From JBFLYC01 sp040756735 (lineage in GTDB: Bacteria > Bacillota > DSM-16504 > Desulfitibacterales > Desulfitibacteraceae), in NCBI GenBank assembly GCA_040756735.1, contig JBFLYC010000011.1, forward strand, positions 43,835 to 107,834: a stretch of 64,000 nt of DNA, in the 5' to 3' direction. Below are positions 25,571 to 35,117 of the stretch, piece by piece (position 1 is the stretch's first letter; each line of letters begins with the position of its first letter). The notes below the pieces were generated by a model. That model ran no database searches, was not told the origin of the DNA, and was given only the letters and a program-made list of their open reading frames with translations. Position numbers and translations under genes: made by a program.

Positions 25571-26344
25571 TTATTCTTGATCTTCAAAAGACTGCATTAC
25601 CTCTAGTTTTACCTCGCCTAATCCGTGGGGCTTAAGGCCGATGGCTTCAGCAGCGCCCCTGGATAGGTCAATTATTCGCTCTGTTTTATGGGGTCCACGG
25701 TCATTAACTCGTACAATAACACTTTTGCCTGTATCTAAAAATGTAACTTTTATTAGTGTATTAAAGGGTAGAGTTCTGTGAGCTGCCGTGAAATCATATT
25801 GGTCAAAAACTTCCCCACTGGCAGTCCTTCTTCCATGAAATTCATTTCCATACCATGAAGCAGTGCCTGTAATAGTCTCAATTATGACAGCATCTGAGAA
25901 ATCTTTATCATATGGTAATAAGGAAGCATTACTTTTAACCATTATTGGAACTTCAAGGTCATTGTCCCAGTTAACTGAATAGCCAAAGGCTTCTCCAGCA
26001 AAACGTAAAGGTGCGAATGTTACACCTTCAATGATCTGCGCGGGAATTTCAATTTTTACTGCCATTCCGTTAATTAACGGAAAATTGCAGTTGATGGGAA
26101 AGGTTACTTCTGTATTTCCCAAAACACCTATTGCTGTTTGTGTTTCGTCATCCCATTGTATATTGGCGCCAAGGTTTTCAAGTAAAGGTCTTAGGGGAAC
26201 TAACTGTCTCCCTTCAATTGTAATGGGAGCAGGGTTAAAAGTGAGTTCTTTCCCATCTATGATTATAGTATTGTCAGCGGCAACATATGTAGGTAAAAGA
26301 GCAAATACTAATAAAAGGAGAACAACTATGGTTAAAATTCTCAT
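25571..26344 (-). CDS. Secreted copper-amine-oxidase-N-like / RlpA-like (double-psi beta-barrel) protein
   Basis: A 257-residue secreted protein. A signal peptide (about 1-22, ending TYVAA) is followed by a stalk domain of the copper amine oxidase N-terminal type (about 25-135, with the VPLRPLLENLGANIQWD and FAPLRFAGEAFGY repeats). The RlpA-like domain follows (about 158-250): GTASWYGNEFHGRRTASGE, AAHRTLPFNT, VRVNDRGPHKTERIIDLSRGAAEAIG. RlpA-like domains bind or cut peptidoglycan glycan chains, so a wall role is likely. AGGAGG precedes the ATG. It is transcribed against its neighbours, divergent from the DUF362 gene. Confidence 0.85.
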   Translation of the reverse strand: MRILTIVVLLLLVFALLPTYVAADNTIIIDGKELTFNPAPITIEGRQLVPLRPLLENLGANIQWDDETQTAIGVLGNTEVTFPINCNFPLINGMAVKIEIPAQIIEGVTFAPLRFAGEAFGYSVNWDNDLEVPIMVKSNASLLPYDKDFSDAVIIETITGTASWYGNEFHGRRTASGEVFDQYDFTAAHRTLPFNTLIKVTFLDTGKSVIVRVNDRGPHKTERIIDLSRGAAEAIGLKPHGLGEVKLEVMQSFEDQE

Positions 26345-26502
26345 TTTGACCTCCTAAAGCATTTTATTTCTTGTTAACTATGTTATGTTTAGTGGTAATG
26401 TTTAGTTCTACATTACTAAGTAAATTTCCTCTTTTGTTGTCTATAATGTTAAAAAATTCCAGATATAAGATGTAGTACTACAATTATATGGAGTTGACTT
26501 AA

Positions 26503-27645
26503 ATGGCTGAGCCTGTATTTTTTTATAAGATTAAGGATTATAATGATGAGACATTGGAAGAAAAAATCGAAAAAATTATATCCTCTGTAATTAAGCCGGA
26601 ATTGGTAAAAGGTAAGAGGGTGTTTATAAAACCTAATCTTCTTACCAACAGATCTCCGGATCAAGCTGTGACTACCCACCCGAAAGTTGTTTTTGTAGTT
26701 GCGAATTATTTTGTTAAAAAAGGCGCCCAGGTTACTATAGGAGATAGTCCAGGAGGTCCAGGCTCTGCAGCATGGTTAAAAACAGTATTTAGAGTATCAG
26801 GAATTGAAACAGTGGCGGAGCAAACAGGAGCAGTTTTAAACTTTGATTTAACGCCTTACAAGGTGCAGATAAAACTCAAAAATGTCTATAAGGAATTGGA
26901 ACTAGTAAAAGCTGTTGTTGATGCCGACTATCTTATCAACCTGCCAAAGCTCAAAACACATGGTTTAACTGTTCTTACCTGTGGACCCAAAAACCTCTAT
27001 GGATGTGTACCAGGTTTAAATAAGGCCAAGTATCACCTGGAACTGCCTATTTTAGAAAACTTCTGTGAATTGCTGGTTGCAGTAGCAGAGTATTTGAAAC
27101 CGGAACTAACAATAGTTGATGGAATTATTGGCATGGAAGGGGAAGGTCCTTCAAGCGGAAAACCAAGGAGCCTGGGATATCTGCTGGCTAGTAAAGACTG
27201 TTTTCAAGTGGATCTGTTTGCTGCACATTTACTAGGAATTAATCCCAATAGGTTGCCAGTACTAAAAGCCGCGTCAAAAAGAGGTCTATTAAACTTGGAT
27301 GATTTACCTGAGATTACTGGAGATGTTCCTGAGAAAACAATGTCTTTTTTGATTGCTCCGGCAACTACCTATGCTGATTTTTCTGATAGATTTGCCAAGC
27401 GTGTTCCCAAAGTATTGTTAAAAAGAATTTATAAGTGGTTAAAGCCTGTCATTGAATTTTCTGAAGACAAATGCTCAGGATGCACAATATGCATTAAAAG
27501 TTGTCCGGCCTCTGCATTACAATTGGATAATAAACTGCCTAAAGTAAATAATAAAGAATGTATTCATTGCTATTGTTGTCAGGAACTTTGTCCTAATAAT
27601 GCAGTGTCAATTAAAAAGCCTGTTTTAGCTAAGTGGTTTTTTTAA
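26503..27645 (+). CDS. DUF362 protein with C-terminal two-cluster ferredoxin domain
   Basis: A 380-residue protein. The DUF362 domain (about 1-300) contains KPNLLTNRSPDQAVTTHP, IGDSPGGPGS, LPKLKTHGLTVLTCGPKNLYG, and IVDGIIGMEGEGP. A ferredoxin domain follows (about 320-370) with CSGCTICIKSCP and CIHCYCCQELCP, enough for two [4Fe-4S] clusters. The reaction is unknown; DUF362 proteins are common in anaerobes. The gene appears to stand alone, divergent from the rlpA-like gene, with GGAG upstream of the ATG. Confidence 0.88.
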   Translation: MAEPVFFYKIKDYNDETLEEKIEKIISSVIKPELVKGKRVFIKPNLLTNRSPDQAVTTHPKVVFVVANYFVKKGAQVTIGDSPGGPGSAAWLKTVFRVSGIETVAEQTGAVLNFDLTPYKVQIKLKNVYKELELVKAVVDADYLINLPKLKTHGLTVLTCGPKNLYGCVPGLNKAKYHLELPILENFCELLVAVAEYLKPELTIVDGIIGMEGEGPSSGKPRSLGYLLASKDCFQVDLFAAHLLGINPNRLPVLKAASKRGLLNLDDLPEITGDVPEKTMSFLIAPATTYADFSDRFAKRVPKVLLKRIYKWLKPVIEFSEDKCSGCTICIKSCPASALQLDNKLPKVNNKECIHCYCCQELCPNNAVSIKKPVLAKWFF

Positions 27646-27671
27646 TAAATAGTACCCAATAAATAGTACCC
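27644..27671. repeat. Exact 14-base tandem repeat
   Basis: AATAAATAGTACCC occurs twice head-to-tail (27644-27657 and 27658-27671), beginning at the DUF362 stop codon and just before the pyrR promoter. A recent small duplication. Confidence 0.85.
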
Positions 27672-27675
27672 TATC

Positions 27676-27704
27676 TTGACGCATATACATGTTTCATGTA
27701 TACT
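27676..27704 (+). promoter_or_regulatory. pyrR promoter with an operator-like dyad in the spacer
   Basis: TTGACG (27676-27681) and TATACT (27699-27704) are spaced by 17 bases. Between them lies TATACATG-TTT-CATGTATA (27684-27702), a perfect inverted repeat with 8-base arms that overlaps the -10. Such placement suits a repressor that blocks polymerase. Confidence 0.7.
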
Positions 27705-27786
27705 TCAATTTACCAGATACGTCCAATTTTGCTTGATTTAGAAGAGATAAATATTTTGCTGAATATACACTGGTATAGGAGGGTAG

Positions 27787-28335
<549 letters not shown>

Positions 28336-28373
28336 TATCATGAACTGTCAAATATAGCGTTAAGCCTGGCGCT

Positions 28374-28396
28374 GCCCCTACTGTTTAGGGGCTTTT
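28374..28396 (+). terminator. Intrinsic terminator of pyrR
   Basis: GCCCCTA (28374-28380) pairs with TAGGGGC (28386-28392), followed by TTTT. The left arm contains the complement of the rqcH stop codon, so the convergent genes meet in this hairpin. Confidence 0.8.
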
Positions 28397-30147
28397 ATCA
28401 TGTTTTTTAATAAGCCTTCATCTGGTGTAATAAAAAGAGTTTTGAAGTTTTCATAAGTGACTAAACCAGGTTTGCCCTCCTTAATTTTTTTTACATATTT
28501 TATTTTTGTGTAATCTACAGGTACCTTTGCAGAAAACTTTGCACTGCTGTGCAAAGCAGCTAACATAGCTGCAAACAATACAGCATTATCTGTTGCTTTT
28601 TTGCCATCTAGCTTTAAAACTACATGTGCCCCGGGCAGATCTTTTACATGAAACCAGAGGTCATTTTCATTGGCTATTTTAAAGGTTAGCCAATCATTTT
28701 GTTTATTGTTTCTACCAATGTAAGTGGTAAAACCCTCAGTAGAGGTAAATGTTTTAAGGGCGGGTTTTTGATGCTTATCTTTTTTTATGGGCTTTTCGTT
28801 AGTTTTCATGTATCCCTGGTCTATTAATTCTTGTTGGATCTGTTCGAAGTCATCAACAGAACTGGTTTCAGACAAATAGAATTCCAAAGACTTTAAATAA
28901 GCAATTTCTTCCTTGGTCTGTTCTGCCTGCAGCCTGGCGAGTTCTAATGCGCGTTTGCTTTTGTTATATCTTTTGAAGTATCGCTGGGCGTTTTGGGCAG
29001 GACTTAATTCGGGAAGTAACTCTATGGTTACAGGATTATTATTTTGATAATAATTTTCAACTTCTATCTTCGTTAACCCTTTGATAATTCTGTGCATATT
29101 GGAAGTTAACAGTTCCCCGAATATTTTGTCCTGAAGGCTGTTTTTGCCAGATGCAATTGTCTGAAGATGTAAAGCCAGCTTTTTCTCGCATCTTTTTATT
29201 TCATGATTTATATTCTTCTGCAGGTTATTTTTAAATGATGAAAAAGCATGATTTTTAATATGCCACAAGTAAAAGATGTCCACTGCTTGATTAACGGTCG
29301 GAAACTTTTTTGAGTTGTTTTCATGGAATTCAGCGATATCAAAGGGTGAAAAAGCCTTGTATCCTCCCTTGGTGTCAAGAATAATTACAGGGGAGTAAGT
29401 ATTTGTTCTAAGAGTTGTAACCAGGTAAGATACTGATTTCCAAAGTCTGTTTAATTCAAATTCTCCACAGAATTCAAGTCTTTCTCCTAATAAGCCGCTT
29501 TTAGCAGTAACTTGGGAAGCAAGAGTCGGACTAAAACCCATAAGACTGTTTAATAAAGCTTTTTCAATACTAAGATTTAAATCCTGCTCCAAGATTTTAT
29601 TAAAGAATTCTTCTTTAGATACCTCTAAAATATTAAGTTTGTCCTGTGTAGGAGGAGCTATATACTCAACTCCAGGGAGGACCTGTCGATATTGACTGGT
29701 TGACATGGAAACTCTTTTAATGCTGTCAATTATTTTATTGTTCTCCTCATTTAACAGTATTATGTTGCTGTGCTTTCCCATTGTTTCAATGATTATAGAT
29801 TTACGTACATATTCTCCCAGCTCAGTTTTGTTCTCAATGATTATCTTTAAGACCCTTTCTAAGGAAGGCTGAGTAAAGGATAATATCTTTCCTCCTTCTA
29901 AATGTTTTCGAAGTACCATACAAAAGAGTGGGGGGGTTTTAGGGTTAAGAAAATTTTCCCTGATCAAACAAATCCTAGCATACACTGGATGACCTGACAA
30001 AAGAAGTTTAAAGTTTTCTCTATTCTTCCTTATATGCAGGACAACTTGGAAGCGGTCTGGTTGATATATTTTGTCAATTCTAGCTTCTATAATGGTTTTT
30101 GATAATTCATAGGTTATCGCAGACATAGTAATGCCGTCAAAAGCCAA
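28378..30147 (-). CDS. rqcH: Rqc2/RqcH family ribosome-quality-control protein (NFACT domains)
   Basis: RqcH binds obstructed 50S subunits and recruits tRNA-Ala to add C-terminal alanine tails that mark nascent chains for degradation. The 589 residues show NFACT-N (about 1-190, MAFDGITMSAITYELS, GHPVYARICL), a central coiled coil (about 300-440) and NFACT-R (about 470-570, FTTYIGRNNKQNDWLTFKIA, DLWFHVKDLPGAHVVLK). Once called fibronectin-binding protein FbpA; yloA in B. subtilis, where it also flanks the Ca-ATPase gene yloB, but here it runs on the minus strand. Confidence 0.94.
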   Translation of the reverse strand: MAFDGITMSAITYELSKTIIEARIDKIYQPDRFQVVLHIRKNRENFKLLLSGHPVYARICLIRENFLNPKTPPLFCMVLRKHLEGGKILSFTQPSLERVLKIIIENKTELGEYVRKSIIIETMGKHSNIILLNEENNKIIDSIKRVSMSTSQYRQVLPGVEYIAPPTQDKLNILEVSKEEFFNKILEQDLNLSIEKALLNSLMGFSPTLASQVTAKSGLLGERLEFCGEFELNRLWKSVSYLVTTLRTNTYSPVIILDTKGGYKAFSPFDIAEFHENNSKKFPTVNQAVDIFYLWHIKNHAFSSFKNNLQKNINHEIKRCEKKLALHLQTIASGKNSLQDKIFGELLTSNMHRIIKGLTKIEVENYYQNNNPVTIELLPELSPAQNAQRYFKRYNKSKRALELARLQAEQTKEEIAYLKSLEFYLSETSSVDDFEQIQQELIDQGYMKTNEKPIKKDKHQKPALKTFTSTEGFTTYIGRNNKQNDWLTFKIANENDLWFHVKDLPGAHVVLKLDGKKATDNAVLFAAMLAALHSSAKFSAKVPVDYTKIKYVKKIKEGKPGLVTYENFKTLFITPDEGLLKNMIKAPKQ

Positions 30148-30233
30148 ATCAACTCACCTCAATTAATTTTACTTAAGTATATCACTTGGCTCGATGTTGT
30201 AGCAATTTAGCTTTATTAACCCCAGGTTATTTT

Positions 30234-30271
30234 TTGATAGGGACATGAATAAAGATTTATATGTACATGTC
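30234..30271 (+). promoter_or_regulatory. Possible promoter with flanking inverted repeat before the P-type ATPase
   Basis: TTGATA (30234-30239) and TTATAT (30257-30262) are spaced by 17 bases. GACATG (30242-30247) and CATGTC (30266-30271) are exact inverted complements flanking the -10. GGGACATG also resembles the dispersed repeat ends, so the dyad might be repeat debris. Confidence 0.4.
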
Positions 30272-30291
30272 ATGAAAAAGGAGTGGCCTGG

Positions 30292-33045
30292 ATGAGGGAG
30301 TATAAATGGTATCAATTAAAACATCAAGAGGTAATGCATATTTTGCAATCTGATGAAGAAAAAGGATTAGGTGATGATGTCGCAAGTAAAAGATTGGAAA
30401 TATATGGCTTAAACACCTTAGAAGAAAAAGAGAGGATAAGTCCTATTAAAATATTCTTGGGTCAATTCACTGATTTTATGGTATTGGTTTTATTAGGTGC
30501 AACCATGATTTCAGGCATGTTAAAGGAATATGCTGATGCTATAACAATTTTGGCTATAGTCTTTATAAATGCTGTATTAGGATTTGTGCAAGAGTATAAG
30601 GCTGAAAAATCCTTAGAAGCGTTAAAGGGCATGACTGCCCCAGAAGCTACTGTATTACGCAGTGGATTTACCAAAAAAATTAAAGCTGCTTATGTGGTAC
30701 CAGGGGACATAGTTATGATAGATTCTGGAGACAAAATACCTGCTGATTGTAGAATAATTCACTCAATCAATTTGGAAGTGGATGAATCCGCATTAACAGG
30801 AGAATCGATACCTGTAAAAAAGAAGGAATTGCCAATATGTGGTGATAATATTGGCATAGGAGACAGACTTAATATGCTCCATTTGGGTTCTATTGTGACA
30901 CGAGGTAGGGGCAAAGCGGTAGTAGTAGGTACAGGTATGAAAACGGAAATGGGCCAGATTGCTGGAATGATACAGTCTGTCGAGGAAGAGGATACTCCTC
31001 TCCAAAGAAGGCTTGATGCTCTCGGAAAGTGGTTAGTCGGCATATGTATTCTAATTTGTATGGTGGTATCTATTACAGGGATAATGAGGGGTGAACCTGT
31101 ATATAAGATGTTCTTGGCAGGTGTTAGTTTAGCTGTTGCAGCTATACCTGAAGGTTTGCCTGCTATAGTAACAGTGGCTTTGGCTCTAGGAGTACAAAAA
31201 ATGATTAGGAGAAGAGCAATTATCAGAAAACTTCCTGCCGTGGAAACCTTGGGCTGTGCAACAGTTATATGTTCAGATAAAACGGGTACTTTAACGCAAA
31301 ATGAAATGACAGTCACAAATATCTTTTGCGAGGGATGGAATTATAGTGTTACAGGAGAGGGATATGAACCAAAGGGAGAATTTTATCAAGATGGGTTGAC
31401 TGTTAATGTTAGTAAAAATGAGGGATTAAAAACATTGTTAAAAGCTGCGGTATTATGCAATAATTCCAGGTTAGAGAAAAATAACTTACATATTGGCGGT
31501 TGGATGAGAAAAACTAAAACAGGTGAAAAATGGACTATCAATGGAGACCCAACTGAAGGAGCGCTAATTGTTTTAGGCGCAAAGGCAGGAATTTGGAGAG
31601 AAACTGTCGAAAGAACTTTCAAAAGAATCCATGAGATACCTTTTGAATCAGAGAGAAAAAAAATGACAACCATTTATCAAGGGCCAAAGGGAATACAGGA
31701 AGCCTATGTAAAGGGCGCTCCAGAGATTGTTCTTCATGGTTGCACACATATTCTGTGGAAAGGCAGTGTAGTTTCTCTTACTCCTGGACTAAAACAAAAG
31801 GTTTTAGATGAGAACACTGTTTTAGCCAGGAAAGCTCTTCGTGTTCTGGGCGTAGCGCATAAAACAATAAGCAAAAAAGAAAACTTGGCAGATGATGAGG
31901 TTGAACAGGGACTTATTTTCATTGGGCTCATAGGAATGATAGACCCTCCCCGTTCAAGTGCTGTCCAAGGAATTGCAGCTTGTAAAAAAGCCGGGATAAA
32001 GACCATCATGATTACGGGCGATTATAAGGTTACTGCTGAAGCAATAGCCAAACAGTTAGGCATTTGTTCAACTTCAGAAAATGTTGTTGATGGCACGCAG
32101 CTAGATAAAATGACTGATAAAGAGTTGTTTGATAAAATTGAGGATATCAGTGTATATGCCAGGGTTAGCCCAAGACATAAACTACGTATAGTCAAAGTAT
32201 TAAAAAGTAAAGGTCATGTAGTGGCCATGACAGGTGACGGGGTGAATGATGCCCCTGCTGTCAAAGAAGCTGATATAGGAGTGGCCATGGGTTTAACAGG
32301 TACAGATGTTACCAAGGAAGCATCTGCCATGGTATTAGCTGATGACAATTTTGCAACTATAGTTGCTGCTATAGAGGAAGGAAGAGGTATTTATGACAAC
32401 ATTAGAAAATTTATCAGGTACTTATTATCATGTAATGTAGGCGAAGTAATGGTCATGTTTCTGGCTGCCCTATTTGGCATGCCTTTACCCTTAGTGCCTA
32501 TTCAGATTTTATGGGTAAACCTGGTTACTGATGGGCTTCCAGCTATGGCGTTAGGGGTTGATAATAATGACCAGGATATAATGTACAGAAATCCTAGACA
32601 TCCAAAGGAAAGCATATTCTCAAATGGGTTAGGCAAAAAGATACTAAAACGGGGAATTCAGATTGGATTATCAGCGCTTTTCGTATTTTGGCTGGCGCTA
32701 CAATTGAGTGATGGCGACCTGGTTTTAGCTAGAACCATGGCCTTCTGTACACTAGTTTTTTCACAACTTTTTCATGTATTTCACTGCAAGTCCGAAAGGT
32801 ATTCTCCCTTTGAAGTAGGAATTTTTTCAAATCCCAAATTAATTGTTGCAGTGACATGTTCTGTGGTAATGCAACTAACAGTTGTATATTTACCAGCCCT
32901 GCATCCGGTCTTTCAAACAACCAGTTTAAACTGGCTGCATTGGTCAGTGATATTGTTAGTAGCAGGATGGACCACCTATTTGAGTGCTATATCTTATTAT
33001 TTCATGCAGCCCCTCTCAAGGAGGTTAGCCTATTTTAGAACTTAA
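30292..33045 (+). CDS. P-type Ca2+-transporting ATPase (SERCA-like)
   Basis: A P2A-type ATPase of 917 residues that should export Ca2+. The actuator motif is DESALTGESIPV. The phosphorylated Asp lies in CSDKTGTLTQNEM and the hinge is MTGDGVNDAPAVKEADIG. Ca2+-site residues match SERCA: VAAIPEGLPAIVT in M4, SCNVGEVMVMF in M5 and NLVTDGLPAMALG in M6. Both site I and site II ligands thus appear present. I chose ATG at 30292, 8 bases after AAAGGAG; the upstream GTG overlaps that site. It is the counterpart of yloB. Confidence 0.95.
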   Translation: MREYKWYQLKHQEVMHILQSDEEKGLGDDVASKRLEIYGLNTLEEKERISPIKIFLGQFTDFMVLVLLGATMISGMLKEYADAITILAIVFINAVLGFVQEYKAEKSLEALKGMTAPEATVLRSGFTKKIKAAYVVPGDIVMIDSGDKIPADCRIIHSINLEVDESALTGESIPVKKKELPICGDNIGIGDRLNMLHLGSIVTRGRGKAVVVGTGMKTEMGQIAGMIQSVEEEDTPLQRRLDALGKWLVGICILICMVVSITGIMRGEPVYKMFLAGVSLAVAAIPEGLPAIVTVALALGVQKMIRRRAIIRKLPAVETLGCATVICSDKTGTLTQNEMTVTNIFCEGWNYSVTGEGYEPKGEFYQDGLTVNVSKNEGLKTLLKAAVLCNNSRLEKNNLHIGGWMRKTKTGEKWTINGDPTEGALIVLGAKAGIWRETVERTFKRIHEIPFESERKKMTTIYQGPKGIQEAYVKGAPEIVLHGCTHILWKGSVVSLTPGLKQKVLDENTVLARKALRVLGVAHKTISKKENLADDEVEQGLIFIGLIGMIDPPRSSAVQGIAACKKAGIKTIMITGDYKVTAEAIAKQLGICSTSENVVDGTQLDKMTDKELFDKIEDISVYARVSPRHKLRIVKVLKSKGHVVAMTGDGVNDAPAVKEADIGVAMGLTGTDVTKEASAMVLADDNFATIVAAIEEGRGIYDNIRKFIRYLLSCNVGEVMVMFLAALFGMPLPLVPIQILWVNLVTDGLPAMALGVDNNDQDIMYRNPRHPKESIFSNGLGKKILKRGIQIGLSALFVFWLALQLSDGDLVLARTMAFCTLVFSQLFHVFHCKSERYSPFEVGIFSNPKLIVAVTCSVVMQLTVVYLPALHPVFQTTSLNWLHWSVILLVAGWTTYLSAISYYFMQPLSRRLAYFRT

Positions 33046-33091
33046 TAATTCACAACGTGTATAATAACCGGATTATAATTGGAGGAGCACA

Positions 33092-33970
33092 ATGATAAAA
33101 AGTATGACAGGATACGGAAGAGGAGAAACTAGCGGTAAAGGAAAGAAGTGGATAATTGAAATTAAGTCTGTTAACCATAGGTTTTTAGATATATCCGTAA
33201 AGCTTCCCAGGTCCATTTCTTTACTAGAAGAGAAGATTAAATCGGAAATCAAAAAGAAGCTGGCTAGAGGAAGAGTGGAAGTATATGTTAAAATGCAAGA
33301 TGAAGGTCAGGAAATTAGGCAGGTAAAGCTTGACAAAGGACTAGTAAAAGCTTATTATTCTGCTTTAGAGGAAATTAGTGAGTTAGTGCCTGTTTCAAAT
33401 AATATTAAAATAATGGATTTGGCGCAACTACCTGAAGTATTGGTTTTAGAGGAACAAAATCATGACCTGGATAGTTATTGGAGCATAATTTCTGAGATGT
33501 TGGAGCTAGCACTTAATGATTTAGTAGATATGAGGGTTAAGGAAGGCCAGGAATTATTCAGGGATCTATCTCAAAAAATACAATATTTATCCGAATCTTG
33601 TAAGATCTTAAAACAATATACCTCAATGGCAGTTGCTGACTATCAAGAAAGAATTTATAAGAAAATTAAAGAAGCAGTTGACACCTGGGACATAGATAAC
33701 AATAGAGTATTGACTGAAGTAGCCATAATGGTCGATAAAATGAGCATAGATGAAGAAATCGTTAGAATTGATAGCCATTTAAAGCAACTGTGCCAGGAAC
33801 TATTATCAGAAGAAGCAGTGGGCAGAAAACTTGATTTCATAATTCAAGAATTAAATAGAGAAGCAAATACCATAGGATCAAAAAGTAGTATTTATGATAT
33901 TAGTAATCTTGTTGTAGAGATTAAAACTATTATTGAAAAAATGCGTGAACAAGTGCAAAATATTGAATAA
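33092..33970 (+). CDS. YicC/YloC family endoribonuclease
   Basis: A 292-residue YicC-family protein, now regarded as an endoribonuclease. Family blocks are MIKSMTGYGRGE at the N-terminus and SVNHRFLDISVKLPR. The C-terminal DUF1732 segment is RIDSHLKQLCQELLSEEAVGRKLDFI-type, ending QELNREANTIGSKSS. GGAGGAG precedes the ATG. It starts the run yicC-remA-gmk-rpoZ-coaBC-metK, which is tightly spaced. Confidence 0.94.
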   Translation: MIKSMTGYGRGETSGKGKKWIIEIKSVNHRFLDISVKLPRSISLLEEKIKSEIKKKLARGRVEVYVKMQDEGQEIRQVKLDKGLVKAYYSALEEISELVPVSNNIKIMDLAQLPEVLVLEEQNHDLDSYWSIISEMLELALNDLVDMRVKEGQELFRDLSQKIQYLSESCKILKQYTSMAVADYQERIYKKIKEAVDTWDIDNNRVLTEVAIMVDKMSIDEEIVRIDSHLKQLCQELLSEEAVGRKLDFIIQELNREANTIGSKSSIYDISNLVVEIKTIIEKMREQVQNIE

Positions 33971-33994
33971 ATAACTGAATCGGAGGGGAAATCA

Positions 33995-34273
33995 GTGTCA
34001 ATTAAATTAATTAATGTTGGCTTTGGGAATATAGTTTCTGCAAATAGGATAATTGCCATTGTGAGTCCTGAATCTGCACCAATTAAAAGAATTATCCAGG
34101 AATCTCGTGAAAAGGGCATGTTAGTAGATGCGACATATGGACGCAGAACTAGAGCTGTTATAATTACAGACAGCGATCATGTGATACTGTCAGCAGTTCA
34201 GCCGGAAACTGTAGCTCATAGGTTAAATGTCAAGGGCGCGAATACAACTGGTGATGAAGGAGAAGATAGTTAA
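33995..34273 (+). CDS. remA: RemA family DNA-binding regulator (DUF370)
   Basis: RemA is a ring-forming DNA-binding regulator of biofilm and osmoprotection genes in B. subtilis. The 92 residues contain [30 protein letters not shown] in the N-terminal half and [26 protein letters not shown] in the C-terminal half, both hallmark blocks. The start is GTG at 33995 behind GGAGGGG. Location between yicC and gmk is conserved across Firmicutes. The targets here are unknown. Confidence 0.94.
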   Translation: MSIKLINVGFGNIVSANRIIAIVSPESAPIKRIIQESREKGMLVDATYGRRTRAVIITDSDHVILSAVQPETVAHRLNVKGANTTGDEGEDS

Positions 34274-34275
34274 TA

Positions 34276-34869
34276 GTGAATACCCCGGGATTGTTGATTG
34301 TTATATCTGGCCCTTCTGGAGCAGGTAAGGGTACTTTGTGCAATTTAATAAAAAAAGAGTTTCCCAATATCTATTATTCAATATCGGCCACCACTAGGAG
34401 TCCGCGTGAAGGGGAAAGGCATGGGGTCGATTACTTGTTTATATCGAAGGAAGAGTTTTTAGCATTAAAAGATAAAAACGGTTTTCTGGAATGGGCACTA
34501 GTCTATGACAATCTCTATGGAACCCCTAAAAAATTAGTTGAAGAAAATATTCAAAAGGGTAGAGACGTTATTCTTGAGATTGATATTCAAGGGGCTCTTC
34601 AAGTCAAGAAACAATATGCCGGAGGCGTATTCATTTTTGTTGTTCCGCCATCGTTAAGTGAGTTGAAACGACGCATAGAAAAACGGGGTAAAGATTCTCC
34701 TGAAGATATTATGAAGAGAATGAATTCAGTTCATGAAGAGTTATCTTATGTAACAGAATATGATTATGTTATTGTAAATGAAAAAATTGAAACTGCAGTA
34801 GCCAAATTAAAATCAATAATCATAGCAGAAAAATGTAAACCCCAAAGACGCAAAATTGAATTTGATTAA
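34276..34869 (+). CDS. gmk: Guanylate kinase
   Basis: Gmk phosphorylates GMP to GDP. The P-loop is SGPSGAGKGTL (about 11-21). The GMP-binding region has SATTRSPREGERHGVDYLFIS, and ILEIDIQGALQVK and the lid RIEKRGKDSPEDIMKRM follow; 197 residues. The start is GTG two bases after the remA stop. B. subtilis Gmk is inhibited by (p)ppGpp, and this may apply here. Confidence 0.96.
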   Translation: MNTPGLLIVISGPSGAGKGTLCNLIKKEFPNIYYSISATTRSPREGERHGVDYLFISKEEFLALKDKNGFLEWALVYDNLYGTPKKLVEENIQKGRDVILEIDIQGALQVKKQYAGGVFIFVVPPSLSELKRRIEKRGKDSPEDIMKRMNSVHEELSYVTEYDYVIVNEKIETAVAKLKSIIIAEKCKPQRRKIEFD

Positions 34870-34880
34870 GGAGGTAAATT

Positions 34881-35117
34881 ATGCACCAACCACCATTGGA
34901 AAAACTATTAAAAAAAGTTGATAATAAATACTCTTTAGTTGTATTGGCAGCAAAAAGAGCGCGGCAGATTACGCAAAATGAATATGTAGATGATAATGGT
35001 ACTATCATTAAAGGTAAACCAGTTACTTTAGCATTGTATGAGATTTCAAATAAAAAGTATTCATCAAAAGCTACCTTATTTAAAGGAGAAAAAAGTGGAA
35101 CACCTAACAATCCTTAA
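34881..35117 (+). CDS. rpoZ: RNA polymerase omega subunit
   Basis: A 78-residue omega subunit. The core LLKKVDNKYSLVVLAAKRARQI is the conserved segment that clamps the beta-prime C-terminus. A loop, DNGTIIKGKPVTLALYEISN, is common in Clostridia. AAGGAGG lies before the ATG. Its last 23 bases overlap the start of coaBC, so the two are likely translationally coupled. Confidence 0.93.
   Translation: MHQPPLEKLLKKVDNKYSLVVLAAKRARQITQNEYVDDNGTIIKGKPVTLALYEISNKKYSSKATLFKGEKSGTPNNP

Noticed and set aside
28378..30147. rqcH read as a fibronectin-binding adhesin
   Set aside because: The domain order NFACT-N, coiled coil, NFACT-R and the lack of a signal peptide fit the ribosome quality control protein; the adhesin name is historical.
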